Assembly (NCBI GenBank): GCA_016870915.1
Contig: VFZY01000003.1
Span: forward strand, 1-64,000
DNA: 64,000 nt
DNA from: Acidobacteriota bacterium
Lineage (GTDB): Bacteria; Acidobacteriota; Terriglobia; Bryobacterales; Bryobacteraceae
Direction of reading: 5' to 3'
In this document: in pieces, positions 17,080 to 25,842 of the stretch
Numbering within the stretch: position 1 is the stretch's first letter
Layout: each line of letters opens with the position of its first letter
Program-made: the position numbers and the translations under genes
Notes under the pieces: generated by a model
Seen by the model: the letters and a program-made list of their open reading frames with translations, nothing else
What the model was told of the DNA's origin: nothing
The model's database searches: none

Positions 17080-18657
17080 CTACACCTTGACATCCCAGCC
17101 TTTTCGATAGGCGGGCTTGATCCAGCGGGTGGCATCCTTATTGTTTGTGAATTCCCCTTTGACGTTATCCCAGAGCAGCTTGCCGTCGTAGTGGACGGCG
17201 GCGGCCCCGAGGACCAGCCATTCGGTGTAGCGGGCGGCGATGGAGAAGTCTGAGCAGGCAGGGGTTCCGCCTTTGCAGGCGCGCACCCAATCGCGGGCGT
17301 GGGCGGCGTGGTTGGAGCCGGTGGAGGCGCCGGGCGACCGCGAGAGATAGGGGCTGGGGAGCGTGTACTCGGCCCAGCGCGCGCCGGGGAGGAGGCCGAC
17401 GCCTTCACCACGGCCGCTGGTGCCGAGATAGCCCTTGGAGCCGACGAAGATGGAGTTGTAGCCGCTGCCCTGCGGGCGCGGCGGCGCGCCTTGCGGAGAG
17501 GCGCCGCCAGGACCACCGGCGCGGCGCATGCCACCGCCGGAGCCGGCCATGAATCCACCTTGTCCCGGGGGCGGGCCGACCTGCGGACCCTTGCCGGGGA
17601 TCTTGCGGGCATCCTCGACGCTCATGCCGGGCGGCGTGTAGGGATCGCCGCCGCCGTGCTGATACCAATAGACGGTGACGGGCGGCATGTTGGGCCGGGC
17701 GCCGAACTCGTACTTGATGGTCATTTCGTCGGGGAAGGTGAAGGCGGGCAGGGAGTCCTTCTTGATGCATTCGACGCTGGTGAGGTATTGGGGGTCGAGT
17801 TGGAGGGCCCAGTTGGCGGGCCCGAGGATGTGAATGCCCCAGTCGCCGATGAGGCTGCTGCCGAAATCGTAGAAGCCGCGCCAGTTGAAGGGGAGATAGA
17901 AGCCGAAGTTCTGCTGTTGCGGGCGGCCTCCGCTGCGCTGCTGGACGAAGGCCGTGTAGTCCGCATCACCGGCGGTGAAGGGGCGGGCGGCGGCGCCTCC
18001 CAGCCAGAGATCCCAATCGAGGGTTTCGGGCACGGGCGTGGGGGCGGGGAGTTTCTCCATGCGCTGGGGCCAGGAGGGGCGGCCGGTCCAGGCGTGGACT
18101 TCGCGCACCTCGCCGATTTCGCCGGACCAGAAGATCTCGGCTGCCACACGGGTGGCATCGTGGGAGTAGCCCTGGTTGCCCATCTGCGTGGCCACCTTGT
18201 ACTTCTCCGCGGCCCGGCCGAGGATGCGGGCTTCGCCGGCGATGCGGGTGAGCGGTTTTTCGACGTAGACGTGTTTGCCCAGTTGCATGCAGGCGACGGC
18301 GCAGGGGGTGTGCATGTGATCGGGCGTGCCGATGACGACGGCGTCGATGTCCTTGCCGGACTTGTCGAGCATCTGGCGAAAGTCCTTGTAGCGGGTGGCG
18401 TTGGGGAAGCGCTCAAAGGAATCCTTGCCGCGCGCCCAGTCAACGTCGGCGAGGGCGACGACGTTTTCGACTCCGGCGTGAGCCTGGCGGAGGTCCGCCG
18501 CGGGCTGGCCGCCGGCGCCGATGGCGGCGAGGTTCAGCTTCTCATTGGGCGACTTGTAGCCCATGGTGCGCAGGGACGGCATGGAGCCGAAACCCGCCGT
18601 TGGGACGGCCCCGGCAAGGAGCGGCCCGAAGAAGAAGTGGCGGCGCGAGACTGTCAT
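17080..18657 (-). CDS. Gfo/Idh/MocA family oxidoreductase, Tat-exported
   Basis: A 525-residue NAD(P)-dependent oxidoreductase with a twin-arginine leader (VSRRHFFFGPLLAGAVP). The Rossmann motif is LAAIGAGGQPAAD, followed by VVIGTPDHMHTPCAVACMQLGKHVYVEKPLTR, where EKP is the family's conserved catalytic-lysine motif. The C-terminal half forms the substrate domain and carries a long Gly/Pro/Met-rich insertion (about 350-410, PPPGQGGFMAGSGGGMRRAGG) seen in secreted planctomycete and acidobacterial members. It probably oxidises a sugar or sugar derivative in the periplasm. The ATG at 18657 opens the leader; the open frame above it is repeat-region read-through. It is divergent from the beta-propeller gene and heads the unit that contains the isomerase. 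Confidence 0.9.
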   Translation of the reverse strand: MTVSRRHFFFGPLLAGAVPTAGFGSMPSLRTMGYKSPNEKLNLAAIGAGGQPAADLRQAHAGVENVVALADVDWARGKDSFERFPNATRYKDFRQMLDKSGKDIDAVVIGTPDHMHTPCAVACMQLGKHVYVEKPLTRIAGEARILGRAAEKYKVATQMGNQGYSHDATRVAAEIFWSGEIGEVREVHAWTGRPSWPQRMEKLPAPTPVPETLDWDLWLGGAAARPFTAGDADYTAFVQQRSGGRPQQQNFGFYLPFNWRGFYDFGSSLIGDWGIHILGPANWALQLDPQYLTSVECIKKDSLPAFTFPDEMTIKYEFGARPNMPPVTVYWYQHGGGDPYTPPGMSVEDARKIPGKGPQVGPPPGQGGFMAGSGGGMRRAGGPGGASPQGAPPRPQGSGYNSIFVGSKGYLGTSGRGEGVGLLPGARWAEYTLPSPYLSRSPGASTGSNHAAHARDWVRACKGGTPACSDFSIAARYTEWLVLGAAAVHYDGKLLWDNVKGEFTNNKDATRWIKPAYRKGWDVKV

Positions 18658-18762
18658 GACATTTGACCCTTTCGTTGACTGCTGGTTCGAATTGAGGGTA
18701 GCACAGGGGGTTTTCCTATTCCGGCCGTGTGTGATACCTTCTGGAATCAACAGGAGATAGGT

Positions 18763-20154
18763 TTGACCTTGAGCAACATACGCAAAACGGCCTGTGCCTT
18801 TTTGACCACTACGATCATGACGGCGGCCGCGGCCGAGGGCCCGGTGGCGCTGGACTACGAGTATTTCCGGGAGCGCGTGCAGCCGGTGTTCCTGAAGAAG
18901 CGGGGCAATCAGGCGCGGTGTGTGGCTTGCCATGTGGGCCGGGCGCCGCAGTTGCAGCCGCTGCGGGAGGGAGCGCTCGCGTGGAACGAAGCGGAGTCCC
19001 GCAAGAATTTCGAGATCTGGAAACTGTTCGTGAAGCCGGGCGACCCGTCGAAGAGCGTTCTGCTGCGGCATCCGCTGGCGATTGAGGCGGGCGGCGACCA
19101 CTTCCACGGCGGCGGCAAGCATTGGAAGTCGCGGCAGGACCCGGAGTACAAAGTGCTGGCGGGCTGGGTGCGCGGCGAGAAGCTGGAGCCGGCGCCGGAG
19201 CGGGTGCGCGTGCTGCAATCGAATTCGGCCGGGGACGATATCCACGTGATTGACCCGCGCACCAACACGGTGACGGGCCGCATTGAAGGGATCGAGGTGC
19301 CGCATGGCGTGATCCTGTCGCCGGACGGGCGCCGGATCTATGCCAGCAACGAAGCCCGGCACACGATGGATACGGTGGATGCGCGGACCCTGCAGGTGAT
19401 TGCCCGTGTGCCGTTGAGCGGGCGGCCGAACAATCTGGACGTGTCGCATGACGGGAAGCGTGTGTACGTGGGGATCCGGCAGGGGCCGGGCGCGGTGGAT
19501 GTGATTGACGTGGAAGCGTTCCGCAACGTGAAGAGCGTGGCGGTGAAGGGCGAGATCCACAACGTGTATGTGACGCCGGACGGGAGGCATGTGGTGGCCG
19601 GGTCGATTGCGGCGAGCACGATCAGTGTGATTGATGTGGCGACGGAGACGCTGGCATGGACACTGACGCTGAGCGCGGGGATCCGGCCGATGGCGTTCAC
19701 GCGGAATGCGGATGGGGCGACGAAGGAGATCATTGTGCAGTTGTCGGATTTCCACGGCTTCGCGCTGGTGGATTTCGCGACACGGAAGGAGATCCGGCGC
19801 GTGACGCTGCCGGACCCGCCCGGCGTGCACAAGGAGATGGAGGGCTTGCAGACATCCCCGTCGCACGGACTGGCGATTACTCCTGATGGGAAGATGCTGT
19901 GGGCGACCAGTAAGCATTACGGGATGGTGGCGGCGTATTCGCTGCCGGAGTTGAAGCATCTGGGGATTGTGTTCACCGGGAGCCATCCGGACTGGCTGAC
20001 GATTCCGCCGGACGGGAAGAGCTTGTACGTGGCCAATGCGGGCGATGACACGATGGCGGTGGTGGATATCGCCGGGATGAAGGTGGTGAAACGGGTGCCG
20101 GTGGGCTCGGTGCCGAAGCGGAATGCGAGCGGGCGGATGCGGACAGAGTATTAG
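18763..20154 (+). CDS. c-type cytochrome fused to YVTN-type beta-propeller
   Basis: About 463 residues. After a leader (RKTACAFLTTTIMTAAAAEG) comes a single haem-binding CVACH near residue 52 in a planctomycete-cytochrome-like domain, then seven or so YVTN/NHL-like propeller blades (VIDPRTNTVTGRIEGI, GVILSPDGRRIYASNEARHT, VYVGIRQGPGAVDVIDVE, SLYVANAGDDTMAVVDIAG). It should be a periplasmic or surface electron-transfer or binding protein. The TTG at 18763 was chosen because AGGAG lies 6 nt before it (spacer ATAGGT); an upstream GTG at 18727 has no such site. It is divergent from the Gfo/Idh gene and is followed by a repeat block. Confidence 0.85.
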   Translation: MTLSNIRKTACAFLTTTIMTAAAAEGPVALDYEYFRERVQPVFLKKRGNQARCVACHVGRAPQLQPLREGALAWNEAESRKNFEIWKLFVKPGDPSKSVLLRHPLAIEAGGDHFHGGGKHWKSRQDPEYKVLAGWVRGEKLEPAPERVRVLQSNSAGDDIHVIDPRTNTVTGRIEGIEVPHGVILSPDGRRIYASNEARHTMDTVDARTLQVIARVPLSGRPNNLDVSHDGKRVYVGIRQGPGAVDVIDVEAFRNVKSVAVKGEIHNVYVTPDGRHVVAGSIAASTISVIDVATETLAWTLTLSAGIRPMAFTRNADGATKEIIVQLSDFHGFALVDFATRKEIRRVTLPDPPGVHKEMEGLQTSPSHGLAITPDGKMLWATSKHYGMVAAYSLPELKHLGIVFTGSHPDWLTIPPDGKSLYVANAGDDTMAVVDIAGMKVVKRVPVGSVPKRNASGRMRTEY

Positions 20155-20172
20155 CCGGGGCGTGGAATTGGT

Positions 20173-20712
20173 GGTCGTTGGGAGTTTGGAGGAACGAACC
20201 CGAGGGGTGGGGTGGGTGTTGGTGTCTGCGGCCGGCAGAGGGGAATTTCGGGGGCTGGCTTGGCGGCGGGGATGGACGGTCCTGGCTCGGAAACCCTTGG
20301 GAGTAATGGGCAATTGGAGTTTGAAGGAACGAACCCGAGCGGCGGGGTGGGACTTCGTGATTGTGGCCGGGAGGGGGGCATGCCTGGGGCTGGCTGGGCG
20401 GTGAGAATGGACGCGGAAACCCTTGCGTTCATTGGCCGTTGGGAGTTTGTAGGAACGAACCCGAGCGGCGGCGTGGGACTTCGTGATTGTGTCCGGGAGG
20501 GGGGCATATCGGGGGCTGGCTGGGTGGTGGGAATGGACGGGCTTGGCCCGGACACCCTTGCGTTCGTTGGCCGTTGGGAGTTTGGAGGAACGAACCCGAG
20601 CGGCGGGGTGGGACTTCGAGATTGTGGCCGGCAGGGGGGCATGCCTGGGAACGCCTGACCCCTTGCGTTCATTGGGCGTTGGGAATCTGTAGAAACGAAC
20701 CCGAGGGCGTGG
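20173..20712 (+). repeat. five degenerate tandem repeats of about 105-135 bp, G-rich on the + strand
   Basis: The core AACGAACCCGAG begins at 20193, 20328, 20454, 20589 and 20694, giving periods of 135, 126, 135 and 105 nt. Each unit runs roughly from CGTTGGGAGTTTGGAGGA through the core and a GTGGGACTTCGNGATTGTG stretch, then a G-run segment (GGGAGGGGGGCAT) and a GGGAATGGACG-like tail. All periods are multiples of three, and several frames on both strands stay open, giving long low-complexity ORFs that lack ribosome binding sites. I treat the 793-bp stretch 20155-20947 as non-coding: it holds this block, about 180 bp without recognised content, and a terminator. Confidence 0.8.
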
Positions 20713-20890
20713 ACCGGGGAGTCCGATCGTGCGGTTCAAGAGTCGCCGGGAAGTTGCGCGCGGGGAGGGCGATGGGGCATTGAGCCGGACCCGATCCGCG
20801 CGGCGTTGTGAAATTGGCATCGAGAAACCTCCGTGTGGAGTTTAGCCGGAGGGTGGGTGAGGGTTCCGAGGTTTTAGTTATTAAGTGATT

Positions 20891-20915
20891 GATTCCGGGC
20901 GGAATCCTGTTTTTT
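20891..20915 (+). terminator. rho-independent terminator (+ strand)
   Basis: GATTCC-GGGC-GGAATC forms a 6-bp hairpin directly followed by CTG and a run of six T. It would end transcription coming from the cytochrome/beta-propeller gene and the repeat block, just before the end of the convergent sulfatase gene. Confidence 0.65.
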
Positions 20916-20947
20916 CGAGAGCTGAGAACCGCCCAAACTGGACGTCC

Positions 20948-22345
20948 TCATGCGTTCAACAGCCCGCTCAACCGGGCTCGCACCGGCTGCAGGCGCGCGT
21001 CGCCGGCCCGGTTCACCGCCTCCCGTGGATCGGTCTGGTAGTCGTAGAGTTCCACGCCCTGCTTCCCGCCGTCCCATTCCGTGTAACGGTAGCGCTCGGT
21101 GCGCACGCTGCGGCCGATGAACTTGATGTCTCTTACCGCTTCGGCGCGCTCGGTGCCCCGTCCCATCATGGTGAACGCCGCTTCCTTCCACGGCTGCGCG
21201 GGATGGTTCAACAGCGGCGTGAAATCGCGACCGGCGAGATTTGCCGGCGGCTGTAGGCCACACTGCGCGGCCAGGGATGGGTAGAGGTCGACCAGTTCCA
21301 CCAGACGCCCACAGCGCTTTCCCGCCGCACGCGCACCTGGAGCGTATGCGATGAGCGGGACCTGGCATGACCGCTCGAACAGCGTACTCTTGTGCCATAA
21401 CCCGCCGTGGTCGGCGAGGTGATAACCGTGATCGCCCAGGAAGACGATGGACGTCGTTTCCCAGAGCCGAAGCCGGTCCAGGGCCTCGAGAATCACGCCC
21501 ACCTGGGCATCCATGAACGTGTTGCACGCGTAGTAGGCCGCCATGTGCTCGCGCACCGCTTCTTCAGGGAGCGGCGTGGCGGGCGCATCATGGTTGATCG
21601 CCGCCGGCAGCAGCCTGCCTAACTGCGAGGGCGGATCGGGCGGCAGTTTGATCCGCGAGGTTGGATACTGGTCAAAGTACTTCCGCGGCGCCCCATAGGG
21701 CGCGTGGGGCCGCCTGAATCCCCCGCCGAGAAAGAACGGCCGCTTGTCGCGGGCGCACTGTTCCAGCCAGGTCACGATCTTGCGGGCCACGATTCCGTCC
21801 GGCGTATCCTCGTCGCGGGTCTTCAGCACGTGCCACTCGAAGCTATGCCCCCGCGGACCCACGGACTCCGTGTCCTCGCGCACCACCTCCGCCTTGGGCG
21901 GGCTCTTGCCGAACTCGCGCAACTCCTCGTCCCACGACCGCTTGTCTTCGGCATGCTCGCCGGTGTGATAGACCTTGCCCGCGTGCGCCGTGAAGTAGCC
22001 GTGCTTGCGGTACAGCTCCGGCAGCATGACCGCATCGCCGATGTGCCGCCGCGTCGGCGTTTGCAGAGTCCATACCTTGGTGGTTTCCGGCCGCAATCCG
22101 CTCAGAAACGACGTGCGCGAAGGCTGGCACAGCGGGTACTGGCAATAGGCCTTGTCGAAGACGACGCCGCGCGAGGCGAGACGGTCGAGATGCGGGCTCT
22201 TGACCAGAGGATGCCCGTAGCATCCGAGATCGGTGTTCAGATCGTCCGCCACGAGGAACAGGACATTCCGGGGGGCCGTCTGAGCCTTGCCGCGCAACGC
22301 CAGAAACGGAGCCACCAATAGCGCGCGCCGTGAATGCTCGATCAT
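20948..22345 (-). CDS. sulfatase (iduronate-2-sulfatase-like)
   Basis: A 465-residue type I sulfatase. The formylglycine signature C73-Q-P-S-R is in PLCQPSRTSFLSGLRP. Metal-binding ADD lies in VLFLVADDLNTDLGCYGHP, and later motifs are TAHAGKVYHTG, GGGFRRPHAPYGAPRKYFD and VFLGDHGYHLADHGGLWHKSTLFE, which follow the iduronate-2-sulfatase subgroup. It removes sulfate esters from a sugar or polysaccharide, presumably in the periplasm after export (leader SRRALLVAPFLALRGKAQ). A matching anaerobic or FGE-type maturase is not in the window. The ATG at 22345 has GAGGA upstream. Together with the Oar receptor and glycosidase-like gene upstream on the same strand it forms a polysaccharide-type locus. 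Confidence 0.93.
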   Translation of the reverse strand: MIEHSRRALLVAPFLALRGKAQTAPRNVLFLVADDLNTDLGCYGHPLVKSPHLDRLASRGVVFDKAYCQYPLCQPSRTSFLSGLRPETTKVWTLQTPTRRHIGDAVMLPELYRKHGYFTAHAGKVYHTGEHAEDKRSWDEELREFGKSPPKAEVVREDTESVGPRGHSFEWHVLKTRDEDTPDGIVARKIVTWLEQCARDKRPFFLGGGFRRPHAPYGAPRKYFDQYPTSRIKLPPDPPSQLGRLLPAAINHDAPATPLPEEAVREHMAAYYACNTFMDAQVGVILEALDRLRLWETTSIVFLGDHGYHLADHGGLWHKSTLFERSCQVPLIAYAPGARAAGKRCGRLVELVDLYPSLAAQCGLQPPANLAGRDFTPLLNHPAQPWKEAAFTMMGRGTERAEAVRDIKFIGRSVRTERYRYTEWDGGKQGVELYDYQTDPREAVNRAGDARLQPVRARLSGLLNA

Positions 22346-22436
22346 GACTGCTCTTCCTCCCCGCGCGTCGGTCAAGCCCGCCAGCGCCGGATGCCGGTCA
22401 CCGAAGACGGAACTCACAAGACATCCTACACCTTAT

Positions 22437-22815
22437 AGAATGAGGCGGCTCCGCAATCTTAAGCTCAACGGATGCATCGAGGAGCACCAGCCCTTGCAGG
22501 ACGCCGTTCCCGACCACGGCTCCTGCCGCCCGCCAGTGCGTGGAAGATGGTGAACCCGGCCACTGCCCAGAATCACCGGCACGACGTGCCAGACGGAGAT
22601 CTGTTCCACTGCGACCGCAGTGAGCAGCAGGGGGAAACGCAGATCGACCGTGCGCGGGAGGATGAATTCGCCGGCCCATAGGAGGCGCGCGCCGGTTGCG
22701 AGCCGCCGCTACGTGGCGAGGAGCAGCACGATCGGCAGCATCCGGCTGGGCACGATCAATCGCTCGTCGATTTCTGCCGCCGCGAGGGCGCCCGTGGTTA
22801 CCAGTGACTCGGGTC
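22437..22815 (-). pseudogene. decayed integral membrane protein remnant
   Basis: On the minus strand, protein-like hydrophobic stretches follow one another in shifting frames: GALAAAEIDERLIVPSRMLP then IVLLLAT and a stop, then LLWAGEFILPRTVDLRFPLL and LTAVAVEQISVWHVVPVILG, then in another frame GVLQGLVLLDASVELKIAEP. The pieces read in order like one multi-pass protein interrupted by a stop codon and at least one frameshift. I cannot name the family. This is the only content seen in the 478-bp gap between the receptor and sulfatase genes. Confidence 0.4.
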
Positions 22816-22823
22816 CGCAGGGT

Positions 22824-25814
22824 TCAGAAGCTGAACCGTCCCTGCAACTGAATACTGCGTGTTCCGCCGAGACTGAGAATCCGGCCAAAGGTGGCCCGTG
22901 TCAGATCGGTCTGGGCGCCGCCGAGAATCGGCGTGTTGGTCAGATTAAACGCCTCGCCGCGGAGTTGGAGACGGTACCGCTCGCGGAACTCCAGCGTCTT
23001 TGACAGGCCCGCGTTCCAACCCCACGTTCCGGGATCTCGCATGCTGCTCTTGCCCACGTTGCCCGGCCGCGCGGGCAGACCGCTGCGCGCGTTGATGGGC
23101 ACCTGCGCGAACGCGGCGGGATTCACCCACTGGAAGCGATCGCCGCCTTGCGCGTACACGTTGCCGCCCGCGTAGTCCGGGCGCGAGAAGTCGAGGTTGC
23201 TGCGCTGTTCGATGCTTAGCGCCTGGCCGCTCGCCGCCTGGAACGTGCTCGTGATCTGCCATCCGCCCAGCAGTTTCTTCAGCGCGCCGGCGGCGCCTGT
23301 CCATCTCTCAAACGGGAGCTGCCAGACCAGATCGCCGACTACGCGATGAGCGGCATCGAACCGCGTCGGACCGAGGTCGGCATCCCAGTTGGACTCATCC
23401 TGCACGCGGATGTCGTTGCCGGGCCAGAAGTCCCCGGCGTGAACCGCCATCGACTTGCTCCAGGTGTGATGCATGTTGAACGCGAAACCGGCCGCCATGC
23501 GCTTGCGGAGCGAAGTCTGCCAGGCGTGGTAGTAGCTGAAATCGCTCTGGTTGCGCCAGCCGAATTGCAGCACCCGCGGAAACGGCCGTACGCCGGTGGT
23601 CCGATCCGGAAGGTTGAAGTTGTGAGAGGCCGTGATTTTGAGCCCTTTGTTGCCCACGTAGCCCGTCTGAAAGCCCCAGTCCCTGGCGAGTTGGCGCTGG
23701 ATATCGAGGCTCCACTGCAGGCTGTAGGGGTCGCGGATGTTGGGATCCACCACGCCGTACCCGCGCGGCACGTTCAGCCCGGTGACGATCTTCGCCGCAT
23801 CGGCGTTCGACTGCGGATAGCGCAGGTTGAACGAAGTGATGTCCGTGCCCTGGAAGATGTAGCGGCTGGGAATGAGCGGATCGGCGTAGACCAACCCCGA
23901 CACGGCGCGCAGATTCGGCGGCGCCGTGAACATGCCGAAGCCCGAACGGATCACCGTCTTGTTCTGGCCATCGAGACTGTAGGCCAGACCCACGCGCGGC
24001 ATGAAGTTGTTCTTATCCGCGTTGTAGATCGAATTCGCCGGGCGGAAACGCACCGGCACGGACGCCGCCGCCAATACGCCGTCGGGATTGAACAGCCGCC
24101 CGTCACGCTCCTGGAAGACGCTGAAGTACTCGTACCGGATCCCCAGGTTCAGGATGAGCCGTGCGGACACCTTGTAGTCGTCCTGGAAGAATCCGCCCAG
24201 CTCCCACGCGCGCCCGTGGTAGCGCGGCACACCGAACGTGAAGGTGACGCGGTTCGGCCGGTTGGCCAGAAAATCCGCTGCGTTTCCGTAGCGGAAAATC
24301 GGCACTTCCTCGTTGTAACGGCCGGGCGAGCGGAAGACGTACATCCCACCGGCTTTGAGCGAATGCCTGCCGATCGACTTGGTCACCACGTTCTCGACGG
24401 TGGTTGATGAGCCGTTGATGACCAGCGATTCGCCTTGGGTGGAGAACAGCCCCTGCACTTCAATCGCCGGCACTCTGCCCTGCGCATGCATCTGGTCCGC
24501 GCGATCCGTTTGATTCCGGTTGTGTCCGAAGCGTGTCTCGCTGGTCCACGTGGGAGTGCCGTGAATCCAGTTGGCGTTGAGCGAATTCGTCACGCCGATG
24601 AAGCGCCTCGGATTGTCCATCAGGCGCGGCGACAGGTTTTGGGGTGTGTCGCGGATATAGCGCACGGTCACGGAATCCCGGTCCGTTACGCGGTAGTCGC
24701 CCCGAAACACCAGGTGATTGTCGCGCGCCGTCGCCGGACGCTGGCCCTCGTAGAGACCGGCGTTGACGTTGTTTGCGATGGGGATGTTGGGCAGCGGGAA
24801 GAGATCCAGCACCGGCCTTGAGCCTGGCACAGCCCGGATCGCCTGGCTGCGAAACGCCTCCGTGGGACTCTGATCCCGGACGATCTGCAGATTGCTCATC
24901 CGGTAGCCCTCGTAGGTGAAGAAGAAGAACAGCCGGTCCCGCTTCACCGGACCGCCGAGCGATCCGCCGAACTGGTTGAACCGCACGATAGGCTTCGGCG
25001 CGCTGGGCGCCAGAATCGCGTTCCGGGCATTCAGCGCGTCGTTCTGCCAAAGTTCGAACAGCGAACCGTGGAGCTCGTTCGTGCCCCCGCGTGTGATGAC
25101 GTTGATGTTCGAGGAGAAGGTGCGCGCCACTTCGGCGGACTGGACGCCCTTGCCGACGCTGACTTCCTGGATCGCTTCCTGGCTGACCACGCTGATGAAG
25201 TTGAAGCCCTGGAACATGCTGGTGGACGGCGTCTCCGAATCGCTCGATCCGTCGGTGCCATCGACGGTGACGGAGTTGCCGCCGCTGGCGAGGCCATTGA
25301 ACTGGATCAAGCCATCGCGCGACGGCCGGTAGCCGTTTTGCAAGCCCAGCAATTGCGCGAAGTCGCGCCGCGCTTGCGGCAGTTGGTCGAGTTGCAGGCG
25401 GTTGAAGCGGTCGTTCTGCGCGGCGGTGGCATTTTCGATCAGCGGAGCCTCGGCGGTAACGGTGACACTCTCGGACGACGCACCCACTTCGAGCTGCACT
25501 GCGAGGCGCAGCACCTGCCCGGCCGAAAGATCGAGCCCCGTCCGTTGATACCGCTTGAAGCCCCCGGCCTCGACCTCCATCCGGTACTCACCGACGGGAA
25601 TGAAACCGACCGCTGCTTCACCGGCGGCATCGGTGGATCCTGTCACTTTGCCCGCGGTGCCGGTATTCGACATGGTGACCGATGCTCCGGGCACTGCCGC
25701 TCCGGAAGAGTCGGTGACGGTGACGTAGACCGTGGCTGTGGTCCGTTGGGCGAGAAGAGCCGCCGGTGCGGCAGCGCACCAAGCCAGCGCGAACAGGCAT
25801 TCGATGCGTCTCAT
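22824..25814 (-). CDS. Oar-type TonB-dependent receptor with carboxypeptidase-regulatory domain
   Basis: About 996 residues. A leader ending near ALLAQ is followed by the regulatory beta-sandwich (ATVYVTVTDSSGAAVPGAS through SESVTVTAEAPLIE, about 25-115), a plug region (RRDFAQLLGLQNGYRPSRDG, GGNSVTVDGTDGSSDSETPS, QEVSVGKGVQSAEVARTFSS) and a barrel with repeated aromatic strands ending SIQLQGRFSF. The terminal Phe is as required by the BAM machinery. Ligand unknown. The M at 25814 was preferred because a perfect TATAAT lies 11 nt upstream and a GTG at 25823 would be only 2 nt from that box. The gene follows the glycosidase-like gene on the same strand; the sulfatase is downstream. Confidence 0.92.
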   Translation of the reverse strand: MRRIECLFALAWCAAAPAALLAQRTTATVYVTVTDSSGAAVPGASVTMSNTGTAGKVTGSTDAAGEAAVGFIPVGEYRMEVEAGGFKRYQRTGLDLSAGQVLRLAVQLEVGASSESVTVTAEAPLIENATAAQNDRFNRLQLDQLPQARRDFAQLLGLQNGYRPSRDGLIQFNGLASGGNSVTVDGTDGSSDSETPSTSMFQGFNFISVVSQEAIQEVSVGKGVQSAEVARTFSSNINVITRGGTNELHGSLFELWQNDALNARNAILAPSAPKPIVRFNQFGGSLGGPVKRDRLFFFFTYEGYRMSNLQIVRDQSPTEAFRSQAIRAVPGSRPVLDLFPLPNIPIANNVNAGLYEGQRPATARDNHLVFRGDYRVTDRDSVTVRYIRDTPQNLSPRLMDNPRRFIGVTNSLNANWIHGTPTWTSETRFGHNRNQTDRADQMHAQGRVPAIEVQGLFSTQGESLVINGSSTTVENVVTKSIGRHSLKAGGMYVFRSPGRYNEEVPIFRYGNAADFLANRPNRVTFTFGVPRYHGRAWELGGFFQDDYKVSARLILNLGIRYEYFSVFQERDGRLFNPDGVLAAASVPVRFRPANSIYNADKNNFMPRVGLAYSLDGQNKTVIRSGFGMFTAPPNLRAVSGLVYADPLIPSRYIFQGTDITSFNLRYPQSNADAAKIVTGLNVPRGYGVVDPNIRDPYSLQWSLDIQRQLARDWGFQTGYVGNKGLKITASHNFNLPDRTTGVRPFPRVLQFGWRNQSDFSYYHAWQTSLRKRMAAGFAFNMHHTWSKSMAVHAGDFWPGNDIRVQDESNWDADLGPTRFDAAHRVVGDLVWQLPFERWTGAAGALKKLLGGWQITSTFQAASGQALSIEQRSNLDFSRPDYAGGNVYAQGGDRFQWVNPAAFAQVPINARSGLPARPGNVGKSSMRDPGTWGWNAGLSKTLEFRERYRLQLRGEAFNLTNTPILGGAQTDLTRATFGRILSLGGTRSIQLQGRFSF

Positions 25815-25825
25815 AGGCCGCACTG

Positions 25826-25831
25826 ATTATA
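25826..25831 (-). promoter_or_regulatory. candidate -10 box (TATAAT) for the Oar receptor gene
   Basis: A perfect TATAAT on the minus strand sits in the 28-bp gap between the glycosidase-like gene and the receptor gene, 11 nt before the chosen ATG. The upstream region where a -35 box would fall is inside the preceding coding sequence. If used, the mRNA would be leaderless or nearly so. Confidence 0.4.
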
Positions 25832-25842
25832 GCTCCGGGCCA

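Noticed and set aside
20151-20672. A 173-residue repeat ORF (SPTPPLGFVP-type) on the minus strand in the repeat block
   Set aside because: No start site or ribosome binding site, and the other frames are open too, as expected for G-rich repeats without stops.
17080-20820. A 1246-residue open frame on the minus strand through 18657-20820
   Set aside because: Only 17080-18657 has Gfo/Idh family sequence. The upstream part is antisense to the propeller gene and to G-rich repeats, with Pro/Arg/His composition.
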